The position numbers and the translations under genes are program-made. Positions 27,462 through 34,548 of a stretch of 38,659 bases of DNA are shown here, one piece after another. The notes below the pieces were generated by a model. It was not told the DNA's origin. It did not search any database and saw only the letters and a program-made list of their open reading frames with translations. Position 1 is the stretch's first letter; each line of letters starts with the position of its first letter. Source of the stretch: Candidatus Komeilibacteria bacterium (GTDB taxonomy: Bacteria; Patescibacteriota; Patescibacteriia; UBA1558; GWA2-36-10); NCBI GenBank assembly GCA_018656065.1, contig JABHZY010000010.1, forward strand, positions 68,638 through 107,296, written 5' to 3'.

Positions 27462-28595
27462 ATGTTTAAAAAAAATAAAATTACCCCCTATTTCTTTATC
27501 TTATTGACTGTATCGGTCCTTAGTTTTTTAATTATAAATAATAATTTTGAAATATCAATAATAAAAAATCTTTTTCTTAGCAAGCAATCTAAGTTGATTG
27601 AAAAAGAAGTTATTATTAAAAAATCATATTTACCAGATTATGTAAAAGGTATTTATCTAACCGCTTATTCAGCTGGCGATGATGAATTCCGAGCTCATAT
27701 TATAGATAAAATAAAAGACAGTCGAATCAATACTGTGATTATAGATATTAAAGACTACTCTGGTTATATACTTTATGATAGCCAAATCCCTGCAGTCCAA
27801 GATATAAAAGCTAAAAATAATCGTATACCTAACTTACAAAAAACTCTAGCTGAATTTCATGAATTAGACATTTATATAATTGCTCGCCAAACTGTCTTTC
27901 AAGATCCAGCTTTAGCAAAGATGAGACCTGATCTGGCAATACAAACTTACGCTGGTAATACCTGGTACGATAATGCTGGTCTGGCTTGGGTCGATCCAGG
28001 CAAGGAAGAGGTTTGGGAATATAATCTAGCTATTGCTAAAGAAGCTATTGAACTTGGTTTTGATGAAATTAATTTTGACTACATGCGCTATCCTAGTGAT
28101 GGCAATGTAGGCAACATCAAATATAATATTTCTGAAGGTGAAACTAGAGTAACTATGCTAGATAAATTTTTTAAATATCTCTCAGACAATCTGACTGGTT
28201 TAGCTCCAATATCAATTGATACTTTTGGCTTAGTCTTAGATCACACTGATGATGAATATGATCTTAATATTGGACAACGTCTAGATAGAGTAGCTCTATA
28301 TTTTGATTATGTTTGCCCAATGATGTATCCATCTCACTATCCATTAAATTATTTAGGTTTTGCCAATTCCGCTGAACACCCTGGTGCAGTTATTACTTAT
28401 GGTTTAGATATTAGCTCTTCTACTATGGCTGGCAAACGAGCTACATTAAGACCATGGCTTCAAGCTTTTAATATTGGCGCGATATATGACGGTCCTAAAA
28501 TAGACGCTCAAGCTGGAGCAACTCAAAAAGCCAAAACAACTAGTGGTTGGCTTCTGTGGAATGCCAGAAATTATTATCCGGACTTCATATTCTAA
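27462..28595 (+). CDS. putative glycoside hydrolase (DUF4015-like TIM barrel), N-terminal membrane anchor
   Basis: VKGIYLTAYSAGDDEFRAHIIDKIKDSRINTVIIDIKDYSGYI, LGFDEINFDYMRYPSDG, VCPMMYPSHYP. Confidence 0.85.
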   Translation: MFKKNKITPYFFILLTVSVLSFLIINNNFEISIIKNLFLSKQSKLIEKEVIIKKSYLPDYVKGIYLTAYSAGDDEFRAHIIDKIKDSRINTVIIDIKDYSGYILYDSQIPAVQDIKAKNNRIPNLQKTLAEFHELDIYIIARQTVFQDPALAKMRPDLAIQTYAGNTWYDNAGLAWVDPGKEEVWEYNLAIAKEAIELGFDEINFDYMRYPSDGNVGNIKYNISEGETRVTMLDKFFKYLSDNLTGLAPISIDTFGLVLDHTDDEYDLNIGQRLDRVALYFDYVCPMMYPSHYPLNYLGFANSAEHPGAVITYGLDISSSTMAGKRATLRPWLQAFNIGAIYDGPKIDAQAGATQKAKTTSGWLLWNARNYYPDFIF

Positions 28596-29348
28596 TTATT
28601 TGATCTCAATACCCAGAGGGGCATGATCTGACCCTAGCACTGTATCTAAAATAAATGCTTTAGATACATTTTTTAATATTTTATCAGACACACAAAAATA
28701 ATCTATACGCCAACCAACATTATTAGCCCTAGCATTAGCTCGATAAGACCACCAACTGTATTGAATTTTTTTAGGATGCAATTCTCTAAAAGTATCTTTA
28801 AAATTTTTACTTAAAAATCTATTAAACCAAGCACGCTCTTCTGAAGTAAATCCCGCATTACCAACATTAGGCTTGGGTCTAGCCAAATCAATCTCATTGT
28901 GAGCTACATTGTAGTCACCCGTGATAATTAATGGCTTCTTTTTTTCCAGCTTCTTCATATAAATCAAAAGCTTGTCATTCCACTTTATCTTTTCTTCTAG
29001 GCGACTAAGATCATCTTTAGAATTAGGAAAATAAATATTAATCAAATAATATTTACCAATATCTAGAGCTTGAATGCGCCCTTCATTATCCCATTTAAGC
29101 TTAGGTAAATACTCTACCTTAATACCATTCTTAACCAAGATAGCTGTACCACTATAACCAGGACGCTGAGCAGAATTCCAAAACTCTTGATAATCTATAA
29201 AATCAAAATCTTCTTGCGCACGTTTAGCGTCGTCAATCTTTATTTCTTGCAAGCAAATAATATCTGGTTGGGCTTTTTTCAAAAAATCTATAAAGCCCTT
29301 GCGGATAGCCGCTCTAATGCCGTTTATATTCCAAGATAATATATTCAT
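28596..29348 (-). CDS. xthA: exodeoxyribonuclease III
   Basis: MNILSWNINGIRAAIRKGFIDFL, DIICLQEIKI, GDYNVAHNEIDLARP, GWRIDYFCVSDK, GSDHAPLGIEI. Confidence 0.96.
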   Translation of the reverse strand: MNILSWNINGIRAAIRKGFIDFLKKAQPDIICLQEIKIDDAKRAQEDFDFIDYQEFWNSAQRPGYSGTAILVKNGIKVEYLPKLKWDNEGRIQALDIGKYYLINIYFPNSKDDLSRLEEKIKWNDKLLIYMKKLEKKKPLIITGDYNVAHNEIDLARPKPNVGNAGFTSEERAWFNRFLSKNFKDTFRELHPKKIQYSWWSYRANARANNVGWRIDYFCVSDKILKNVSKAFILDTVLGSDHAPLGIEIK

Positions 29349-30416
29349 TTATTTTTGAAGGTGAATAGTTTGAGTTGGATAAGCAAACTCAATCTTGGCT
29401 TTGGCAAATTTCTTAAATATTTCTAAATTAATTTCCTGACGAGCCTTTAGATAATCTGGCATTTCTTTAGATTCAATAAATATTACTATATCAAATATTA
29501 AAGCTGAGTCATCATATTCTACAAAATGACAACGATTAAATGTTGCTAAACTTACTTTAGCGACTATCTCTTCAATCATAACTGGAATAGATTCTAAGTT
29601 TTTAGCTGAAGTATCATAAGTCACTCCCAATTTAAAACTAACTCGACGATTATTCATTCTTCTAAAATTCTGAATTCTAGCGCTAGTTAATTCTTGATTA
29701 GAAACAATTAATTGCTCACCTTGGAGGGTACGAATACGAGTGGTCTTCATACCAATTTTTTCTACTGTACCACTGTCAGTACCAAGCTTAATAAAATCAC
29801 CAGCTTTAAATGGCTTATCTATATAAATAGAAAAAGCGGAAAATAAATCACTCAATACATTCTGTAAAGCTAGAGCAATGGCCAAACCACCAATACCCAT
29901 GCCAGCTATTAAAGAAGTAACATCTAAACCTAGGTTAGATAAAATCAGTACTAGACCCAAAACCCACAAAATTACTTTAACAATAACTTGTAATAATTTT
30001 ATTACTGAATCGGCATGTTGGTTATCTTCACCCTCTTCTTTATTCTTATTTAAATATTTCCTCATTATATAATCCAAAACTCTGGCAATAGCCTGAATTA
30101 TTTCAAAAACTATAACCACTAAAAATAAAATTAATAATATCTTGTTAAAAACATCTGGCACTGATAAAATTTTAATTGAAAAATAAACTGAAATGAAAAA
30201 ATAAAAAGGTGGTTTAATTGTTTTAAACACCTCTATCAACATATCATCCAAATCTGTCTTAGTACGTAAAGCTAATTTATGAAGTCGCGCCAAGACAATT
30301 ACTTGAAAAGTCTTGAGAATTACTATTAAACTAATAAAAATAATTGCCGCTATAAAATAATCATATGAGGTATTTCCCCACAAAGAAAACATTTTTAAAC
30401 TTTCTAAAAATTCCAT
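29349..30416 (-). CDS. MscS-family mechanosensitive ion channel
   Basis: Start corrected to MEFLESLKMF (30416). AGMGIGGLAIALALQNVLSDLFSAFSIYIDKPFKAGDFIKLG. Confidence 0.93.
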   Translation of the reverse strand: MEFLESLKMFSLWGNTSYDYFIAAIIFISLIVILKTFQVIVLARLHKLALRTKTDLDDMLIEVFKTIKPPFYFFISVYFSIKILSVPDVFNKILLILFLVVIVFEIIQAIARVLDYIMRKYLNKNKEEGEDNQHADSVIKLLQVIVKVILWVLGLVLILSNLGLDVTSLIAGMGIGGLAIALALQNVLSDLFSAFSIYIDKPFKAGDFIKLGTDSGTVEKIGMKTTRIRTLQGEQLIVSNQELTSARIQNFRRMNNRRVSFKLGVTYDTSAKNLESIPVMIEEIVAKVSLATFNRCHFVEYDDSALIFDIVIFIESKEMPDYLKARQEINLEIFKKFAKAKIEFAYPTQTIHLQK

Positions 30417-30485
30417 AATAAATCGATTAATTAATTTGTTTTTATAATACCAAAAACGCTGTAAAAAAACAAACCAAAAAGGGAA

Positions 30486-30512
30486 GAGCCAGGACAATAA
30501 GAGTCCTGGCTC
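30486..30512 (-). terminator. Rho-independent terminator after the zinc-ribbon gene
   Basis: GAGCCAGGAC-N7-GTCCTGGCTC perfect 10-bp stem; T-rich tail on minus strand. Confidence 0.85.
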
Positions 30513-30534
30513 CGCGAATGATGTGGCGTGTGTG

Positions 30535-30738
30535 TTACACGCGCACTCTGAGATCCGAATTGTAGCCACAACCGTGGCAATGCCCTTTACTGTCCATAAG
30601 TTTAGAACATAGAGGACATCTTGTCCCAGTTGTACAATGGCAATCCACTGTAATTCTGGCCAAGGTTCTAGGGCTCTTGGATTCGGGGTAGCAGAAGCGA
30701 TAAAAGCCTTCGGCTAATAAATGAGCTGATGCTTGCAT
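30535..30738 (-). CDS. small zinc-ribbon protein (67 aa)
   Basis: Start corrected to ATG 30738, preceded by AGGAGG: MQASAHLLAEGFYRFCYPESKSPRTLARITVDCHCTTGTRCPLCSKLMDSKGHCHGCGYNSDLRVRV; CxxC-x9-CxxC. Confidence 0.8.
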   Translation of the reverse strand: MQASAHLLAEGFYRFCYPESKSPRTLARITVDCHCTTGTRCPLCSKLMDSKGHCHGCGYNSDLRVRV

Positions 30739-30824
30739 GATTTGATCCTCCTGACCTAATTGTGATGGACTTACGTCTGTCCGTGCGTGTGATCTCAAAA
30801 TATGGTGAACTGTAATATGTTATT

Positions 30825-30853
30825 ATTATAGCATACTTTACAAATTTTGTCAA
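30825..30853 (-). promoter_or_regulatory. full-consensus sigma70 promoter of the zinc-ribbon gene
   Basis: TTGACA (30848-30853)-N17-TATAAT (30825-30830) with extended -10 TGC on minus strand. Confidence 0.85.
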
Positions 30854-30929
30854 AGGTAGTATATTGACTAAAATCAAAATATATTGTAAAATCATGTTTG
30901 TTTGTATATTAAGATATTTTGAATATTAA

Positions 30930-31016
30930 GCCGAAGTGGCGGAACTGGTAGACGCGCTAGACTCAAAATCTGGTGGGCGCAAGCCCGTGGAGGTTCAAGT
31001 CCTCTCTTCGGTACCA
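30930..31016 (+). tRNA. tRNA-Leu(CAA), CCA encoded
   Basis: GCCGAAG/CTTCGGT acceptor, long variable arm, anticodon loop CTCAAAA. Confidence 0.95.
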
Positions 31017-31115
31017 TTCTACGCTGTGGCGTAGAATGTCGTTCGTAGCTTTACGCGAAGAATGACTTATATTCCATGGTTTCTGATTTTAAGTTGAGCT
31101 TCGAATGGCAGGCCA
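31014..31115. repeat. structured spacer element between tRNA-Leu and tRNA-Ala
   Basis: CATTCTACGC/GCGTAGAATG perfect IR; outer CCATTC...GAATGG then CAGGCCA. Confidence 0.6.
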
Positions 31116-31131
31116 GTTTTTTTATAAAAAA

Positions 31132-31208
31132 GGGCCCATAGCTCAGTTGGCTAGAGCGCTTCCATGGCATGGAAGAGGTCGCAGGTTCGAGCCCTGTTGG
31201 GTCCACCA
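31132..31208 (+). tRNA. tRNA-Ala(GGC), CCA encoded
   Basis: GGGCCCA/TGGGTCC acceptor with G3:U70 identity pair; loop ATGGCAT. Confidence 0.97.
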
Positions 31209-31288
31209 TTCGACTCGTCGAGCTAAGCTCGACATCGCTCATGGTCTACGACCATATTTCAACTGAATGTCCTGAGCGTAGCCGAAGG
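31206..31288. repeat. structured spacer after tRNA-Ala
   Basis: CCAT...GTCGAGCT-A-AGCTCGAC...ATGG, ATGGTC-TAC-GACCAT, and CCTGAGCGTAGCCGAAGG. Confidence 0.55.
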
Positions 31289-31350
31289 GCAACCTTGTCA
31301 AAAAAACCTTTTTACATTATACTTTGTTCACTTGTTTATTTATTTCATGT

Positions 31351-31426
31351 CGCGGGGTAGAGCAGTTGGCAGCTCGCCAGGCCCATAACCTGGAGGTCGT
31401 CGGTTCGAGTCCGACCCCCGCTACCA
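31351..31426 (+). tRNA. initiator tRNA-fMet(CAT), CCA encoded
   Basis: Unpaired C1, A11:U24 D-stem pair, loop CCCATAA, GG/CC anticodon stem. Confidence 0.85.
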
Positions 31427-31456
31427 AATATTTATTTTAATTTTATATACCCCTAA

Positions 31457-31533
31457 GGCAGGGTAGCTCAGTTGGTTAGAGCGCAGGACTCATAAGCCTG
31501 AGGTCGGGAGTTCAATTCTCCCCCCTGCTACCA
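31457..31533 (+). tRNA. tRNA(CAT): elongator Met or lysidine-modified Ile2, CCA encoded
   Basis: GGCAGGG/CCCTGCT acceptor; loop CTCATAA. Met versus Ile2 cannot be settled by eye. Confidence 0.85.
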
Positions 31534-31622
31534 TCCTTCGCTTCTATGAAGCTTCGGATGACAGGCCACTCTATTTTAAAACATAGATTATCCTGTCGTT
31601 CGTAGCCTTGGCGAAGAACGAT
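31532..31622. repeat. structured spacer between tRNA(CAT) and tRNA-Asn
   Basis: CATCCTTCGCTTC-TAT-GAAGCTTCGGATG then ACAGGCCA; GTCGTTCGTAGC...GCGAAGAA hairpin adjoining tRNA-Asn. Confidence 0.6.
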
Positions 31623-31696
31623 CCGAGGTAGCTCAGTGGTAGAGCAGTTGGCTGTTAACCAATTGGTCGTGGGTTCGAATCCCCCCCTCGGAGCCA
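31622..31696 (+). tRNA. tRNA-Asn(GTT), CCA encoded
   Basis: TCCGAGG/CCTCGGA acceptor; loop CTGTTAA. Confidence 0.95.
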
Positions 31697-31706
31697 AATA
31701 AAAAAA

Positions 31707-31731
31707 CATCAACTTTCGTTGGTGCTTTTTT
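31707..31731 (+). terminator. terminator after tRNA cluster
   Basis: CATCAAC-TTTC-GTTGGTG followed by CTTTTTT. Confidence 0.75.
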
Positions 31732-31745
31732 ATTGTCTAATAACT

Positions 31746-32315
31746 TTATTTATACTTAAGTATATTTTTAAAATAAGATAAATGCCATGATATGTGACAA
31801 ATTGTAATTGCAAACATAACTATACCTATTTCTACATGCCAAAAAAGCATATCAAATGGTAACGGTATATTCAGATTGAAATTAATATTAATTATTAATA
31901 AAATACCCAATCCTCCAGAAATAACAAAACTAATAAGTAATAATAAATTCCAAAATTTTCTATGGTTAATTACACTTATAATTCTTTTTTTAGATAAAAT
32001 ATGAGAAAGGATATACAGAACAAATAATGGCAATGCAATTGGTATAAGATGATAAATACCGCTTATTTGTTTTTTGTCTACTTTATTATCAAAATCCTGT
32101 TCAATTTCTATTGCTGTCACTACTTTTATATCATCCTTTCTATCAACTAAAGCTGGTTGTGAGTGATCACATATAGCATCATTATCTGTATCAATATAAC
32201 GAGCACAATTTCCAGGATAAGGATCATTTATTTCACCATGAACACAATCATCCCAAGCAAAACTAATTAGAGGAAATATTATAAATAACAATACTGTTAA
32301 AATTATATTTTTCAT
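31746..32315 (-). CDS. membrane protein with a DUF4405-like (putative heme-binding) C-terminus and a secreted Cys motif
   Basis: Signal peptide; CVHGEINDPYPGNCARYIDTDNDAICDHSQ; NHRKFWNLLLLISFVISGGLGILL...FWHVEIGIVMFAITICHISWHLSYF. Confidence 0.6.
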   Translation of the reverse strand: MKNIILTVLLFIIFPLISFAWDDCVHGEINDPYPGNCARYIDTDNDAICDHSQPALVDRKDDIKVVTAIEIEQDFDNKVDKKQISGIYHLIPIALPLFVLYILSHILSKKRIISVINHRKFWNLLLLISFVISGGLGILLIININFNLNIPLPFDMLFWHVEIGIVMFAITICHISWHLSYFKNILKYK

Positions 32316-32340
32316 AAAATATTTTAATTATTCTTATTTA

Positions 32341-33015
32341 TTAAGTACCCTCTGGTCTAATCACTCCATCTTTAAGCCAAATAACTCTATTTACATGTTT
32401 TTTATCATCAGGCTCATGAGTTACCATGATTATAGTTTGACCAATATCTTTATTAAGTTTCTTGAATAATTTTAAAATAGTTTCTGATGATTCACTATCT
32501 AAATTAGCAGTTGGCTCATCAGCAAATAAAATAGCTGGCTTATTAACCAAAGCCCTAGCAATAGCCACGCGCTGTTGCTCACCACCAGACATTTCTTTTG
32601 GTAAATGATGAATACGCTCACCCAAGCCAACTTTTTCTAACATTTCAGTAGCTGTTTTAATATACTCAGCCTTAGACACACCCGTGAGCATAAGTGGTAA
32701 ATAAACTGATTCCAAGGCACTCAGTTCTGGCAGTAAAGCATAGGCTTGAAAAACATAGCCTAATTTTTTTAAACGAAATTCAGTTTTTTGCTTCTCTGTA
32801 AAATCTATTACATTTGTTCCGTCAATAATAATCTCACCAGATGTAGGAGCATCTAAAAGACCAAGTTGATGAAGAAGAGTAGATTTACCTGAACCACTTC
32901 GTCCCATCAAAGCTACAAATTCACCCTCTTTAACTCCAAAGCTAACCTCCTTAAGAGCATGAGTTGGAACTCTACCTTCATATGTTTTTTTTAATTTTTT
33001 TACTTCAATAATCAT
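32341..33015 (-). CDS. ABC transporter ATP-binding protein (MacB/LolD type)
   Basis: GRSGSGKSTLLHQLGLLDAPTSGEI, MSGGEQQRVAIARALVNKPAILFADEPTANLDS. Confidence 0.95.
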   Translation of the reverse strand: MIIEVKKLKKTYEGRVPTHALKEVSFGVKEGEFVALMGRSGSGKSTLLHQLGLLDAPTSGEIIIDGTNVIDFTEKQKTEFRLKKLGYVFQAYALLPELSALESVYLPLMLTGVSKAEYIKTATEMLEKVGLGERIHHLPKEMSGGEQQRVAIARALVNKPAILFADEPTANLDSESSETILKLFKKLNKDIGQTIIMVTHEPDDKKHVNRVIWLKDGVIRPEGT

Positions 33016-33036
33016 TTATATTTCTATTATAAAAAC

Positions 33037-34257
33037 TTAACCCCAAATAGTATCTAAGATACTTTCTTTAGTACCTCTAAAAGCAGGTATAAAACCACCA
33101 ATCAAAGCAGCTATCACTAAGCTAATATTACTTATTCTAATTATATTGAAGGTTATTTTTAACGATACCCAGCCAACTGGAAAATCCAATGGATTGTTAA
33201 TAAAAAATGGCCTAATCAGAAATAAAATTATACTTACCCCAAAAATAATTCCAATAACGGCATAAAAAATTGCCTGCATTACAAAAGATAATATTATAGT
33301 ACTCTCTTTCATGCCAATAGCTTTAAGTATTCCAATCTGCTTTCTTTTATTCACAATGCTAACAAAAATAATTATAAATATTGTGACTCCGGCCACCACA
33401 GTACCAATAGCGCCAAGAATAATACTAATCATAGTAAAGCTTTTACTGGCGCTAGAAGTAAAACCAGTCAATTGCTTCCAAGTTTTTATATCCTCGTCTA
33501 CTAAGCCTGTTTGTCTTATTTGTTTTATATATTTTTCTTCCTGACCTAGCTCATCATCATTAATTTTTACTATTACTTCTGAAGCTAAATTATAAACACC
33601 AAGTACGGACTCCATTTCTTTGGTAGTTACAAAAGCCATTTGATCTGCCTGACTATTTTTGGTAGAAAAAATACCTTTAATAGTGTAAGTTCTTCTTATA
33701 CCATTACTAAATTTAATATCTATCTCATCACCCACATACACTCCTCCTAAACTAAGATAGTCCAAGTCTCCGCCGTGCCCACCAGCTATTTCTTTTCCAA
33801 TTACAATCTTATCTCTATCATTGGAATCTAAATATTCCCCCTCAATCATGGAATCACTAATTTGAGTTACTCTTATTTCATCTTCTACATCAACTGATTT
33901 TACAATCCATTTTCCCCGCTGAACATCATTGCCATCATTATTAGCATCGTAACTAATTAAAGTATTGTTTATATAATGAGCTGAACTAGCAACTATACCA
34001 GGTATGGTATCTATGGAATCCATAGCATATTTATTTTCTATATAAACCTCATCATCAGCTGGAGCTATCACAATATTACTATACAAATTCTTGATGGACT
34101 GCTCATTAATGGCTTCAACAATTCCACCAAAAACAGATGAAATAAAAATAAGATTAACATAGGCCAAAGTCATGATAAGTATAGTCATAATCAATGTGCC
34201 TTTGTTACCCCTAAGGATTGTTGTTCGAGCTAAGAAAAAAGAAGCTTTAATGTTCAT
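33037..34257 (-). CDS. ABC transporter permease (FtsX/MacB type)
   Basis: N-terminal TM, periplasmic MacB-like domain, C-terminal TMs with KRKQIGILKAIGMKESTI. Confidence 0.92.
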   Translation of the reverse strand: MNIKASFFLARTTILRGNKGTLIMTILIMTLAYVNLIFISSVFGGIVEAINEQSIKNLYSNIVIAPADDEVYIENKYAMDSIDTIPGIVASSAHYINNTLISYDANNDGNDVQRGKWIVKSVDVEDEIRVTQISDSMIEGEYLDSNDRDKIVIGKEIAGGHGGDLDYLSLGGVYVGDEIDIKFSNGIRRTYTIKGIFSTKNSQADQMAFVTTKEMESVLGVYNLASEVIVKINDDELGQEEKYIKQIRQTGLVDEDIKTWKQLTGFTSSASKSFTMISIILGAIGTVVAGVTIFIIIFVSIVNKRKQIGILKAIGMKESTIILSFVMQAIFYAVIGIIFGVSIILFLIRPFFINNPLDFPVGWVSLKITFNIIRISNISLVIAALIGGFIPAFRGTKESILDTIWG

Positions 34258-34548
34258 TATTATTTTCTATTTATTAAATATTATTTAATTGTATAATATT
34301 ACACTAATAACATCAAATACTAATATTTTATATGCCTATAATTTTTTTGCTATAATGAAATACGCTAAAATAATATTATTGGTATTATAGGATTAGTAAG
34401 AATCAAAAAGAAAACTTCTGCAAAATAGATTTAAATAAAAAAGTATCAACCTATAACAATGTTTTTTTTGTTTAAACCCCCAGCCTTGCTTTATTATCAT
34501 AAAAATGGTATTTTAGTGCTTATTCAAATTTATTAATCAACTCCAAGA

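Noticed and set aside
30417-30569. N-terminal extension of the MscS ORF (MATIRISECACNTHATSFAEPG...)
   Set aside because: Crosses the zinc-ribbon gene's terminator and 3' end; MEFLESLKMF at 30416 is the sensible start.
30668-30895. Minus ORF MILQYILILVNILPLTKFVKYAIIITYYSS...
   Set aside because: Overlaps the zinc-ribbon gene in another frame and covers its promoter; no SD or family signal.
31051-31242. Minus ORF MSDVELSSTSRMVDPTGLEPATSSMPWKRSSQLSYGP...
   Set aside because: Antisense translation of tRNA-Ala; DPTGLEPATSSMPWKRSSQLSYGP is a well-known spurious tRNA-derived peptide.
31169-31360. Plus ORF MEEVAGSSPVGSTIRLVELSS...
   Set aside because: Starts inside tRNA-Ala and runs through structured spacer; not a real gene.
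31512-31712. Minus ORF MMFFYLAPRGGFEPTTNWLTANCSTTELPRI...
   Set aside because: Antisense translation of tRNA-Asn; classic annotation artefact.
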